DNA of 53,105 bases from Oscillospiraceae bacterium (GTDB lineage Bacteria > Bacillota > Clostridia > Oscillospirales > Ruminococcaceae): positions 1-53,105 of the forward strand of contig JAFXZM010000058.1 in the NCBI GenBank assembly GCA_017541275.1, read 5' to 3'. This document shows, in pieces, positions 19,847-28,263 of this stretch; the stretch's first letter is position 1; every line of letters starts with the position of its first letter. The position numbers and the translations under genes were made by a program. Below the pieces are notes generated by a model. The model was not told where the DNA came from. It did not search any database and saw only the letters and a list, made by a program, of their open reading frames with translations.

Positions 19847-20920
19847 ATGAAAACAGCACTGATCGCAATGAGCGGCGGTGTCGATTCCGGCACGGCTGCA
19901 TTTCTGACACAGCAGGCAGGCTATGTCTGCACGGGCTGCATCATGCGGCTTCACGATACAAAAAAGGCCGATCTGCCCGATGCGGACAGTACCGGAAATG
20001 ATATTGCGGATGCGCGGAAGATTGCCGAACACCTGAACATGCCGTTCCGTGTGCTCGATCTCCGGGACAGGTTCCGCGAGCAGGTTATCGGCCGGTTCTG
20101 CCGCTGCTACCTCGAAGGCCGCACCCCGAATCCCTGCATCGAATGCAACCGCTGCCTGAAATTCGGCGCACTGCTCGATTTCGCTGATGCGCTCGGATGT
20201 GATAAGATCGTCACGGGGCATTATGCGCGCATAGAGGAAACCGAACAGGGCTTTCTGCTGAAGCGTGCCGCCGATCCCGCAAAGGATCAGAGCTATGTCC
20301 TGTACATGCTGACACAGGCACAGCTTGCACGGGTCATGCTGCCGCTCGGCTGCCTCAGCAAGCCGGAGGTGCGTGCAATCGCCGCGGAGCAGGGGCTTGT
20401 CAGTGCGCATAAATCGGAATCGCAGGACATCTGCTTTGTGCCGGACGGTGACTATGCCCGCGTAATCTGTGCGCAGACCGGTATTAGACCGGAGCCGGGC
20501 GAGTTTGTCGATATGCAGGGGCATGTGCTGGGGCAGCATGCCGGCCTCATCCATTATACGGTCGGGCAGCGGCGCGGGCTCGGCATTGCAATCGGCAAGC
20601 CTGCATATGTCGTCGGACTTGACGTACCGCAGAACCGCGTTGTCATCGGCGCAAATGATGACCTTTTTCACCGGAGCTGCTTAGTCAGGAATGTCAACTG
20701 GATCTCCGGAACACCGCCGCAGGCGCCCGTGCGCTGTCAGGCAAAGATTCGCTACCGGCATCCCGCACAGCCTGCCGCTGTACAGTTCACGGATGACAGC
20801 ACGGCCCTGCTGACCTTTGATGCACCGCAGCGGGCGATCACCGCCGGTCAGGCCGCTGTGTTCTATGACGGTGAAACCGTGCTCGGCGGCGGGGAGATCG
20901 AAAAGCTGTGCGATGACTGA
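19847..20920 (+). CDS. mnmA: tRNA-specific 2-thiouridylase MnmA
   Basis: The enzyme adds sulfur to U34 of tRNA-Lys, tRNA-Glu and tRNA-Gln. The 357-aa product has the PP-loop SGGVDS at residues 9-14, the catalytic cysteine in NPCIECNR, KDQSYVLY and the second catalytic cysteine in SQDICFVPDG, plus HYTVGQRRGLGIA. The ATG at 19842 runs into a stop after one codon, so ATG 19847 is the start, with a modest GCGGAG site. No cysteine desulfurase gene is adjacent. The gene stands alone between two minus-strand units. Confidence 0.95.
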   Translation: MKTALIAMSGGVDSGTAAFLTQQAGYVCTGCIMRLHDTKKADLPDADSTGNDIADARKIAEHLNMPFRVLDLRDRFREQVIGRFCRCYLEGRTPNPCIECNRCLKFGALLDFADALGCDKIVTGHYARIEETEQGFLLKRAADPAKDQSYVLYMLTQAQLARVMLPLGCLSKPEVRAIAAEQGLVSAHKSESQDICFVPDGDYARVICAQTGIRPEPGEFVDMQGHVLGQHAGLIHYTVGQRRGLGIAIGKPAYVVGLDVPQNRVVIGANDDLFHRSCLVRNVNWISGTPPQAPVRCQAKIRYRHPAQPAAVQFTDDSTALLTFDAPQRAITAGQAAVFYDGETVLGGGEIEKLCDD

Positions 20921-20973
20921 TATTCTTTCCTCTTGCACAGCAGCCCCAAAACCGCATATACCGGCAAAACAAG

Positions 20974-21017
20974 CCCTGCCCGAATCCTGTTCTCATCAGA
21001 GCAGCATTCGGGCAGGG
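20974..21017. terminator. Bidirectional stem-loop between convergent genes
   Basis: CCCTGCCCGAAT pairs perfectly with ATTCGGGCAGGG across a 20-nt loop, between mnmA and the convergent membrane protein gene. There is no clear T run. Confidence 0.65.
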
Positions 21018-21031
21018 TGCATCTGTTTCGG

Positions 21032-22345
21032 TCATACAAGCGCTTCAAGCGCCTTTCGCAGATCATCTGCCGCATGCGCGGGCAGTCCGGCACACTCATA
21101 TTTGTCGGCGTGGAAATCCGCCGTGACCGCATTCAGCAGCTCCTCCGGCAGATAGTCCTTCGCCCATTTATCGCGGATTTCCTGTACGGTATCCGCTCCG
21201 CGCACAGCGCCCTGTGCCCATGCCGGTGCCGTCAGAAGAAGCTGATATCCGGCATAGAATTTCGCATCGCCCTCCGGGAGCCTTTTCCATGCGCGGTAGG
21301 ACCTGCGCCAGCGGCGCCTCCGAAGGCGGATACCGGGCTCAGGCTGTGCCGCGGTTTCCGTGTCGGTGTATTCTGAATGGCCGAATGTTTTTGCGGGCGC
21401 TTCCCCGCTGCGCAGCTTTTGCAGCAGATTCACGAAAAATTCGCGTATGGCATATACCCAGTCTGTCAGGAAGAAATAGCAGATATATACGGTCACGGCA
21501 ATCAGCGGAATCCAGAGCAGCGCGAACAGCGGGCTGCTGCCGGCATTGGCAGTCTCCGCCTCCGGAATTCCCGGCACACCGCCGCCCTCCGCATCCGTTT
21601 CCGGCGGCGCTCCGCCGAGCCGCGAAATCAGCCTGACAAGCCCGCGGCCGAGCGTCCGCACCAGCAGCACCAGCAAATGCACCGCACCGCGCAGCAGTCT
21701 GAGCAGCGGCGCATGCAGCAGAAGCAGCAGGAATATGACTGCCAGCACGCCGCAGAACATCACCAGATTGCCGCGGCGAATCTCTGCGGGCACAGCCGTT
21801 TCCGTCCGGCTGCGGCGGTTGACCATGCGTGTCAGCATAAACTGATTCCGCAAAAGGAAGAACAGCGCGGAGATCACGGCGGTAAAAACGAGCAGCAGCG
21901 TGCCCGGAACCGGCAGCATCGCAAGCCGCAGAAGCAGCACCGACACCGCCGCACCCGTCACGGAAAATGCAAAGGCCGTGACATGAAACAGCTCCGGCGG
22001 CTTTTTGTCTGTGCCGCTGACCGCCGCACACTGCGTCAGCGTACCGAGCAGCACCGGTACAACCCAGCGCCCCGTGACAAGATGCAGCAGCGTAACCGCC
22101 GCACTGCCGGTCAGCAGGAGCGTGAACCCGCGCAGCCGGAATCCGCTGCTCCGTTTTCGCAGGCGGTAGGAGCAGCGAGCGGTCACGGCAGCAGCGCAGG
22201 AAAGCACCGTGAGTATGCCGCAGCCCGGCAGAAGTCCGCGCCCGCAGAACGATGCGAGCATCAGCACCCACAGCGGCCCCCATGCAAGACAGCGTCCCGT
22301 CAGTGCAGCGCCGGTCAGCAGCGCATCTGTATGCGAACTGCGCAA
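21032..22345 (-). CDS. Multi-pass membrane protein with cytosolic C-terminal domain
   Basis: The product is about 437 aa. The N-terminal half has roughly six hydrophobic segments. A Pro/Gly-rich linker and one more segment (LLWIPLIAVTVYICYFFLTD) follow. The C-terminal region, rich in Arg/Lys and Ala, starts with RLRRRRWRRSYRAWKRL and resembles the DUF4129 ends of transglutaminase-associated membrane proteins. Function is unknown. The GTG at 22354 sits only 1-2 nt from AAAGGGGG, so TTG 22345, at 8 nt spacing, is preferred. It has its own promoter and no partner gene. Confidence 0.7.
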   Translation of the reverse strand: MRSSHTDALLTGAALTGRCLAWGPLWVLMLASFCGRGLLPGCGILTVLSCAAAVTARCSYRLRKRSSGFRLRGFTLLLTGSAAVTLLHLVTGRWVVPVLLGTLTQCAAVSGTDKKPPELFHVTAFAFSVTGAAVSVLLLRLAMLPVPGTLLLVFTAVISALFFLLRNQFMLTRMVNRRSRTETAVPAEIRRGNLVMFCGVLAVIFLLLLLHAPLLRLLRGAVHLLVLLVRTLGRGLVRLISRLGGAPPETDAEGGGVPGIPEAETANAGSSPLFALLWIPLIAVTVYICYFFLTDWVYAIREFFVNLLQKLRSGEAPAKTFGHSEYTDTETAAQPEPGIRLRRRRWRRSYRAWKRLPEGDAKFYAGYQLLLTAPAWAQGAVRGADTVQEIRDKWAKDYLPEELLNAVTADFHADKYECAGLPAHAADDLRKALEALV

Positions 22346-22389
22346 GATGCACACCCCCTTTCCGTGTCATTCCCGGTTTCATTGCCTTT

Positions 22390-22418
22390 ATCTTATCATA
22401 TCCGCCCGAAAAAGTCAA
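22390..22418 (-). promoter_or_regulatory. Promoter of the multi-pass membrane protein gene
   Basis: On the minus strand, TTGACT (+ 22413-22418), 17 bp and TAAGAT (+ 22390-22395). Confidence 0.7.
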
Positions 22419-22471
22419 TGCAAAACCCGCCCCAGCGCACGGCGGCAGCATTTACTTTGTATGCGGTATCT

Positions 22472-22521
22472 GCGAGAGCCCCATTATCAATCCGTCGGAG
22501 ATACCACATTCTCTACAGACA
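22472..22521 (-). repeat. Dispersed intergenic repeat R2, copy 2
   Basis: GCGAGAGCCCCATT..AATCCGTCGGAGAT..ATTCTCTACAGACA corresponds to the block at 17721-17767. It lies just beyond the flotillin terminator, the same relative place as copy 1 beyond the kinase gene. Confidence 0.7.
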
Positions 22522-22551
22522 AACGCTCCGGCAGGAAATTGCCGGAGCGTT
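22522..22551 (-). terminator. Flotillin gene terminator
   Basis: A 12-bp stem, AACGCTCCGGCA paired with TGCCGGAGCGTT, closes a 6-nt loop 17 nt beyond the flotillin stop codon. The tail on the minus strand is TGTCTG, so it is a hairpin with a poor T tract. Confidence 0.75.
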
Positions 22552-22568
22552 CAGCATGTGATAATGGA

Positions 22569-24107
22569 TTATTCTTCGATTTCGTCATCTTCTACGGAAG
22601 CATCGCTTCCGGCAGCGGCAGTCTGAAGCACCTTACCGTCAGCGAGCTTGCCGCCGAGGAATCCGGCGAGCAGTGCCCGGAGATCAATACCGGTCGCTTC
22701 CGTGAGACCGTCGGTGATTTTCGTGGTCGAGCCGATGATATCGCCGACCAGCTTGCTGGAATTGCCGTCGCCGTACATGGTGATCTTATCCACCTTTGTC
22801 AGCGGCATTGCGGCATTCATGACAACATCAGGCAGTGCCTTGAAATACATTTCGAGGATTGCGGCCTCGCCGTATTTTTTCATAGCCTCAGCCTTTGCAT
22901 TGATACCCTCAGCCTCTGCAAGACCCTTTGCACGGATCGCATCCGCTTCTGCCTGACCGACAGCAGCGATACCTTCCGCCTCCTGCATCTTCGCGTATTT
23001 TGCGGCCTCAGCCTCAGCCTTCTGTGCCTCAGCCTCCTGCTCACGCTGGAAGCGGTCAGCTTCGGCCTCCTTCTTCAGCTGATAGAGCTTTGCATCGGCC
23101 TCCTGCTGTGCCTTATAGCGTGCAGCCTCAGCCATTTTCTTGACTTCTGCATCGAGCGCTTTTTCCTTGACCTCAGCTTCCTTCGCTTTCAGCTCAACAT
23201 CCTTTTCCGATGCTGCGATGTTCGCGTTCGCCTTGGAAATCTCGATTGTTTTGCGCTGCTCTTCCTTCTGGATCTCATACGCTGCATCCGCAATCGCGAG
23301 CTGTGTATCGGCATCCTTTTTCAGCTCTGCCTGACGGATTGCGAGCTCATTGTTCTTCTTGGCGATCTCAGTCTGTGCCTGCACTCTTGCGTCATTGGCT
23401 TCCTTTGCTGCTGCGGCCTTTGCAATTTCGATTTCCTTTTCGGATTCCGCTCTTGCGATTGCAGCTTTCTTCTGGATTGTCGTAACATTGTCGATACCGA
23501 GGTTCTCGATCAGGTTCTGGTCATCCGTAAAGTTCTGAACATTGAACGACACGATCTCAAGACCCATGCGGTTGAGGTCAGGTGCTGCATTCTCCTGCAC
23601 CTTTTCTGCAAACGCCTTGCGGTCATTGACCATCGCGACCAGTGTCATCTGACCGACGATCTCACGCATGTTGCCTTCCAGAACCTCTCTTGCCACCTGT
23701 GCGATATAGGCGGTGTCCTTGTTGAGGAAGTTTTCGGCGCCGAGCTTAATGAGCATCGGGTCGCTGGAAACCTTGACGTTGACGTTCGCATCGACATTGA
23801 TATTGATATAGTCGGCGGTCGGAACGGCACTGGAGGTCTTGACATCGACGGCGATGAGCTGGAGCTTCAGCTTATCGACACGCTCAAAGAACGGAATGCG
23901 GATGCTTGCCTTGCCGATAATGATTTTTTTCCGCAGGCCGGAGATGATGTAAGCGGTGTCGGGCGGTGCCTTGAGGTAGCCGGTGACGAGAATGATGATA
24001 AGGAGCAGCACGGCGCCTGCGATCAGGCCGATCGTCAGCGGGTCAAACGGCAGCTCGAAATCGAGAAAAGCAGTGAGTGCGGCGAGTGCGGGTGTAAAGA
24101 GCTTCAT
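22569..24107 (-). CDS. Flotillin-family SPFH protein
   Basis: The 512-aa protein organises functional membrane microdomains in relatives such as Bacillus FloT. A membrane segment lies at about 17-43 (LTIGLIAGAVLLLIIILVTGY). The SPFH domain follows (YININVDANVNVKVSSDP, FLNKDTAYIAQVAREVLEGNMREIVGQM). A long Ala/Glu/Lys coiled coil with many EAE and KAE heptads runs to about 400, then a C-terminal flotillin end (PLTKVDKITMYGDG). ATG 24107 is chosen because GAAAGGA precedes it; the upstream in-frame extension lies in the leader. No NfeD partner is adjacent. Confidence 0.93.
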   Translation of the reverse strand: MKLFTPALAALTAFLDFELPFDPLTIGLIAGAVLLLIIILVTGYLKAPPDTAYIISGLRKKIIIGKASIRIPFFERVDKLKLQLIAVDVKTSSAVPTADYININVDANVNVKVSSDPMLIKLGAENFLNKDTAYIAQVAREVLEGNMREIVGQMTLVAMVNDRKAFAEKVQENAAPDLNRMGLEIVSFNVQNFTDDQNLIENLGIDNVTTIQKKAAIARAESEKEIEIAKAAAAKEANDARVQAQTEIAKKNNELAIRQAELKKDADTQLAIADAAYEIQKEEQRKTIEISKANANIAASEKDVELKAKEAEVKEKALDAEVKKMAEAARYKAQQEADAKLYQLKKEAEADRFQREQEAEAQKAEAEAAKYAKMQEAEGIAAVGQAEADAIRAKGLAEAEGINAKAEAMKKYGEAAILEMYFKALPDVVMNAAMPLTKVDKITMYGDGNSSKLVGDIIGSTTKITDGLTEATGIDLRALLAGFLGGKLADGKVLQTAAAGSDASVEDDEIEE

Positions 24108-24214
24108 GACATCCACATCCTTTCTATGAAGCTGAGAAGTATTGAAAAAATGATGGTATAAAAATCCGGACACCGGGAAATCACTGTGCGACCTCCTGTG
24201 CGCCCGATGTTTCA

Positions 24215-24243
24215 ATTATAGCATACTCCCGGCCGTTTGTCAA
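24215..24243 (-). promoter_or_regulatory. Consensus promoter of the flotillin gene
   Basis: On the minus strand, TTGACA (+ 24238-24243), 17 bp and TATAAT (+ 24215-24220), both perfect. The leader is about 100 nt long. Confidence 0.88.
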
Positions 24244-24381
24244 GGAATGCGCGGCACACGCAGAATCAGCCCGGACGCGGGGGAGATATCTGTTTTTCAA
24301 AATTGACCGCTCCCGCACTTAGATTCTTGTTTTCGGCGGAATTTGCCCGCTGCGCGGCGCGGGGACGGAGTCCCCCGCTAA

Positions 24382-24598
24382 GCACTTTTCCGCGGAATAT
24401 GCTATAACCGGGCAGTGCCCGGCTCCGATTTTGCCCCCATGTTTTCATTCACGGATTCTTTTCTCAAACACCCATTGCACTTTTCCGCGGAATATGCTAT
24501 AACCGGGCAGTGCCCGGCTCCGATTTTGCCCCCATGTTTTCTTTCACGGATTCTTTTCTCAAACACCCATTGCACTTTTCCGCGGAATATGCTATAAT
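24382..24598 (+). repeat. 95-bp tandem repeat that duplicates the asnB promoter
   Basis: Two full 95-bp copies (24382-24476 and 24477-24571) differ at only one base (CATTC against CTTTC). A third partial copy of 27 bp ends in the asnB promoter. Every copy carries GCACTTTTCCGCGGAATATGC followed by TATAA. The last base is C in copies 1 and 2 and T in copy 3. Each full copy also holds the hairpin CCGGGCAGTGCCCGG just downstream of its -10. Confidence 0.93.
24570..24598 (+). promoter_or_regulatory. asnB promoter (third repeat copy)
   Basis: TTGCAC (24570-24575), 17 bp and TATAAT (24593-24598). Copy 2 gives the same box pair with TATAAC. The leader has a small hairpin, GGACGGAATGTCCGTCC, before GGAGG at the start codon. 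Confidence 0.85.
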
Positions 24599-24658
24599 AG
24601 AGGACGGAATGTCCGTCCGGGCATTCCGCAATCGTAACACACACCGGAGGCAATAATT

Positions 24659-26530
24659 ATGTGTGGAATTGTCGGCTTTACCAATCCGAAGGACATCACG
24701 GACGCAGAGGCAGTTCTGGATGCGATGAAGGAGCGTATCCGTCACCGCGGGCCGGATGCGGACGGCAGCTATCTCAATGGGGAGATCGCACTGGGCCACC
24801 GCCGCCTCTCGATCATTGATGTCACCGATCAGGGCAATCAGCCCATTTTCAACGAAGACCGATCAATGGTGCTCGTCTTCAACGGAGAAATCTACAATTA
24901 CCGGGAGATCCGGGAAGATCTGCTGAAGGCGGGGCACAGCTTCCGCACAGAAACAGATTCCGAGGTGCTGATTCACGGCTACGAGGAATACGGCACCGGG
25001 CTTCTCGAAAAGCTGCGCGGCATGTTTTCCTTTGTCATCTGGGATGACAAAAAAAAGCAGCTTTTCGGCGCGCGCGATTTCTTTGGCATCAAGCCGCTTT
25101 ACTATGCGCAGATGAACGGCACGTTCATGTTCGGCAGCGAGATCAAATCCTTTCTCGCGCATCCGAAATTCGAGAAGCAGCTCAATACAGCCGCACTGGA
25201 GCAGTATCTCACGTTTCAGTATTCCCCGACAGAGGATACGTTTTTCCAAAATGTGAAAAAGCTCCCGGCAGCACATTATTTCATCTGGGAGGACGGCAGC
25301 CTCAGCGTGCAGCGCTACTGGCAGATCAAATTTGATGCGGACGAGCAGCCGCTTCTGGGTGACTGGGTGCGCATCATCTCCGAGACCTTTCAGGATTCAG
25401 TCTCCGCACACAAGATCGCAGATGTCGAGGTAGGCAGCTTCCTGTCCTCCGGCGTTGATTCGAGCTATGTTGCGGCTGTCGCGAATGTGGACAAAACCTT
25501 TACGGTCGGCTTCGGCACAGACGAAAAATACAATGAGATCGGATGGGCAAAGCGCTTTTCCAAGGCAATCGGCAAGGAAAATTACAGCCATGTCATTACG
25601 CAGAAGGAATACTGGGATATGCTCCCGGCCATTCAGTATCATATGGATGAACCGCTGGCCGATCCCTCCTGCATCGCGCTGTATTTTGTCTGCAAGCTGG
25701 CCGCAGAGCAGGTCAAGGTCGTGCTCTCCGGCGAGGGCGCCGATGAATTGTTCGGCGGCTACAACGTCTACAGCGAGCCCGATTCCACATGGTACGACAG
25801 GCTTCCGATGGGTCTGCGCAGAGGCATCGGAAAGGCGGCAGGCGTGCTGCCCGCAAAGCGCGGCGTGAATTTCCTTGTGCGCAAGGGCAAAACGCCGGAG
25901 GAGCGCTTCATCGGCAATGCATATATCTTCACACCGGAGGAGCGCAAGGCGCTGCTGAAAATCCAAACCGATGCGCCTGACCCGACGGCTGTCACAAAGC
26001 CGTTTTACGATCAGGTCAAAGATAAGGATACCGTTACAAAAATGCAGTTCCTTGACCTGCATCTCTGGATGACCGGTGATATTCTGCTGAAGGCGGATAA
26101 AATGAGCATGGCGCACTCGCTGGAGCTTCGTGTGCCGTTTCTTGACAAAAAGCTGATGGCAGTTGCACAGCGGATTCCGACCAGATTCCGCGTCACGCGC
26201 AGGGTCGTGACCGATACGCACACGCCCTATGTTACCAAATATGCGATGCGGCTTGCGGCAAAGCGGAATACGCCGCCCGAAACTGCCGATACCGCAGCAA
26301 AAAAGAAGCTCGGCTTCCCTGTTCCGATCCGGGTCTGGCTGAAGGAGCAGGGCTGCTACGATACCGTAAAGCAGGCGTTCAAATCGCCCGCCGCGGAGAC
26401 ATTTTTCCATACAGACAGGCTGGTAAAGCTGCTCGATGACCACAAAAAGGGCAGAGCGGACAACAGCCGCAGAATCTGGACGGTCTATATGTTCCTTGTC
26501 TGGCACAAGGTCTATTTCGAGGATCAGTGA
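24659..26530 (+). CDS. asnB: Asparagine synthase (glutamine-hydrolysing)
   Basis: This cytosolic enzyme makes asparagine from aspartate, glutamine and ATP. The 623-aa product starts MCGIVGF, so the N-terminal nucleophile is Cys2 after Met removal. The glutaminase half shows RHRGPDADG, LGHRRLSIID and FNGEIYNYREIR. The synthetase half shows the PP-loop SSGVDSSYVAA and SGEGADELFGGY. GGAGG precedes the ATG. The gene is transcribed from a tandemly repeated promoter and lies 176 nt before pyrB, possibly with read-through. Confidence 0.95.
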   Translation: MCGIVGFTNPKDITDAEAVLDAMKERIRHRGPDADGSYLNGEIALGHRRLSIIDVTDQGNQPIFNEDRSMVLVFNGEIYNYREIREDLLKAGHSFRTETDSEVLIHGYEEYGTGLLEKLRGMFSFVIWDDKKKQLFGARDFFGIKPLYYAQMNGTFMFGSEIKSFLAHPKFEKQLNTAALEQYLTFQYSPTEDTFFQNVKKLPAAHYFIWEDGSLSVQRYWQIKFDADEQPLLGDWVRIISETFQDSVSAHKIADVEVGSFLSSGVDSSYVAAVANVDKTFTVGFGTDEKYNEIGWAKRFSKAIGKENYSHVITQKEYWDMLPAIQYHMDEPLADPSCIALYFVCKLAAEQVKVVLSGEGADELFGGYNVYSEPDSTWYDRLPMGLRRGIGKAAGVLPAKRGVNFLVRKGKTPEERFIGNAYIFTPEERKALLKIQTDAPDPTAVTKPFYDQVKDKDTVTKMQFLDLHLWMTGDILLKADKMSMAHSLELRVPFLDKKLMAVAQRIPTRFRVTRRVVTDTHTPYVTKYAMRLAAKRNTPPETADTAAKKKLGFPVPIRVWLKEQGCYDTVKQAFKSPAAETFFHTDRLVKLLDDHKKGRADNSRRIWTVYMFLVWHKVYFEDQ

Positions 26531-26706
26531 CAGCCCGGAAACAGCGCCGGTGCTGCGGCACGGAACATCACACTGTTTTTCCCGGCGGTCATGTTACCCG
26601 GAGAGCTGACAGACCGTGCGGGTGATCCGCGGGGCAGTGTGCGGATGGATGCGGAAACGGAAATGCATCATGCAGATGCGGAAAAGCAGAGAAAGGGAGA
26701 AAAAGA

Positions 26707-27789
26707 ATGCGTGAACAGTATTCTCATCTGATTGATCTGAACGATTACCCGGTCGAGTGGTGGAACAAGGTCATTTCCCTCGGCGCCTCGATCTATGCGC
26801 ACCCGCAGCGCTATGTGCAGGCCTGCGCGGGAAAGATCATGGCGACACTGTTCTATGAGCCCTCGACCAGAACGCAGATGAGCTTTCAGTCCGCGATGAT
26901 CCGGCTCGGCGGCAGCATCATCGGCTTTGATAACCCGATGAGCAGCTCTGTCTCGAAGGGCGAGAACATCAAGGATACAACAAAGGTCGTCAGCACCTAT
27001 TCCGATATTCTCATCATCCGGCACCCGATGGCCGGTACTGCAAAGGCCGCTGCCCTGACTGCGGAATGTCCGGTTGTCAACGCCGGCGACGGCGGCCATC
27101 TGCACCCGACACAGACCCTCACCGATCTGCTGACGCTGCATTTGGAGAAGGGAAGGCTCGATCATCTGACGGTCGGTCTCTGTGGCGACCTGCTTTACGG
27201 CAGAACCGTGCATTCGCTCTGCAAGGCGCTCTCCTGCTATCCCGGAAACCGCTTTGTGCTGATTTCAACGCCGGAGCTTCAGATTCCGGATTATATCACG
27301 AAGATTCTGCGCGATTCCGGCTGCGAATTCCGCACCGAATCGTCGCTTGACGCCGCAATCGGCGAGCTTGATGTGCTGTATATGACGCGCATTCAGAGAG
27401 AACGCTTCCGCTCTGAGGCTGAATATCTCGCACAGAAGGACGTTTATCGCCTCACTACCGATAAAATGAAGCGCGCCAAGGCCGATCTGACTGTGCTGCA
27501 TCCGCTGCCGCGTGTCGATGAAATTGAAATCGCAGTTGATGACGACCCGCGCGCACTGTATTTCAAGCAGGCACAGTACGGCATGTATGTCCGCATGGCA
27601 CTGATTCTCCGCCTGCTCGAAAGCGAACAGGCGCTCCCTGTTCTGCACGGCACAGCCGATGACAGCCTGCGCTGCGTCAACCCCAAATGCATCACCGCGC
27701 AGGAGCATTATCTCCCGCACCGCTTTATTGAGGTCGGCGGCAGAACCGTCTGCGAATACTGCGAGGAACGCGCAATGCCATACGTGTAA
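26707..27789 (+). CDS. pyrB: Aspartate carbamoyltransferase with a fused PyrI-like zinc domain
   Basis: The enzyme joins carbamoyl phosphate and aspartate in pyrimidine synthesis. In the 360-aa product residues 1-312 are the catalytic chain: FYEPSTRTQMSFQSAM with S53-T56, the SKGE loop, HPMAG, HPTQTLTDL, HPLPR (265-269). Residues 318-360 are an extra tail with C323-x4-C328 and C349-x2-C352 (RCVNPKCIT..., VCEYCEER). This matches the zinc knuckle of the PyrI regulatory chain, which binds the catalytic chain. The allosteric nucleotide-binding part of PyrI is missing. The ribosome binding site is AAAGGGA. A small gene follows 23 nt later. Confidence 0.93.
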   Translation: MREQYSHLIDLNDYPVEWWNKVISLGASIYAHPQRYVQACAGKIMATLFYEPSTRTQMSFQSAMIRLGGSIIGFDNPMSSSVSKGENIKDTTKVVSTYSDILIIRHPMAGTAKAAALTAECPVVNAGDGGHLHPTQTLTDLLTLHLEKGRLDHLTVGLCGDLLYGRTVHSLCKALSCYPGNRFVLISTPELQIPDYITKILRDSGCEFRTESSLDAAIGELDVLYMTRIQRERFRSEAEYLAQKDVYRLTTDKMKRAKADLTVLHPLPRVDEIEIAVDDDPRALYFKQAQYGMYVRMALILRLLESEQALPVLHGTADDSLRCVNPKCITAQEHYLPHRFIEVGGRTVCEYCEERAMPYV

Positions 27790-27812
27790 AATCACCGGGA
27801 GGTGAACTGCTG

Positions 27813-28184
27813 ATGGAGCCGTATACGACCTATTCCGATGATGAAAAGGCGATCGTCAGAAGCGGAATGCCTGCAATCCGTGCGGTGCTCTGCGGAACCG
27901 ATACAGAGGCAAAAAAACGGCTGCTCTTTTGTCTGGACTGGTTCATGGATCCGTATTTCGGGCAGGATATTTCGGCAATCAGCGATGAGCTGGAGCTGCT
28001 GCTGCAATCGGTGATTGTTTCCGATAACAGCATGGATGTCAGGGAAGATGCGATTCAGCTTCTGACAGACTACACATGGGGGCCGTATCCGGTTCTTGCG
28101 GCGCATCTGGATGAGATTGACGAACGCCTGCTGCCGGATGTGCGGTATCTCATTCATGAATGCACACCGAAACAGCCCGAATAA
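27813..28184 (+). CDS. Conserved-looking small protein of unknown function
   Basis: The 123-aa acidic protein has no membrane segment and no motif I recognise. It appears all-helical, with a HEAT/ARM-like pattern of alternating amphipathic helices (ELELLLQSVIVSDNSMDVREDAIQLLTDY). GGGAGGTG lies just before ATG 27813. It is 23 nt after pyrB and shares its terminator, so it is probably co-expressed. Confidence 0.75.
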   Translation: MEPYTTYSDDEKAIVRSGMPAIRAVLCGTDTEAKKRLLFCLDWFMDPYFGQDISAISDELELLLQSVIVSDNSMDVREDAIQLLTDYTWGPYPVLAAHLDEIDERLLPDVRYLIHECTPKQPE

Positions 28185-28220
28185 AGGCAATCCCGCTCAG
28201 AACCGGCGGTGATATGATAA

Positions 28221-28256
28221 TGAGGCTCCGGAGCGAATCCGGAGCCTCAGCTTTGT
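28221..28256. terminator. Stem-loop between convergent genes
   Basis: An 11-bp perfect stem (GAGGCTCCGGA / TCCGGAGCCTC, loop GCGAA) lies between the pyrB-unit end and the convergent carboxypeptidase gene, where it can serve both. The + side tail is AGCTTTGT. Confidence 0.8.
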
Positions 28257-28263
28257 ATTCTGT

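Noticed and set aside
21339-22451. 370-codon minus-strand frame overlapping the multi-pass membrane protein
   Set aside because: Cys/Ala/Arg-rich product in another frame of the same strand; the other frame has clear membrane segments and a promoter.
22209-24161. 650-codon + strand frame opposite the flotillin
   Set aside because: Antisense of the repetitive coiled-coil sequence; the Leu/Cys-rich product is a by-product of Glu/Lys/Ala codons.
24382-24598. CRISPR-like repeat array
   Set aside because: The copies follow each other directly with no unique spacers, the unit is 95 bp and contains the promoter, and there are no cas genes.
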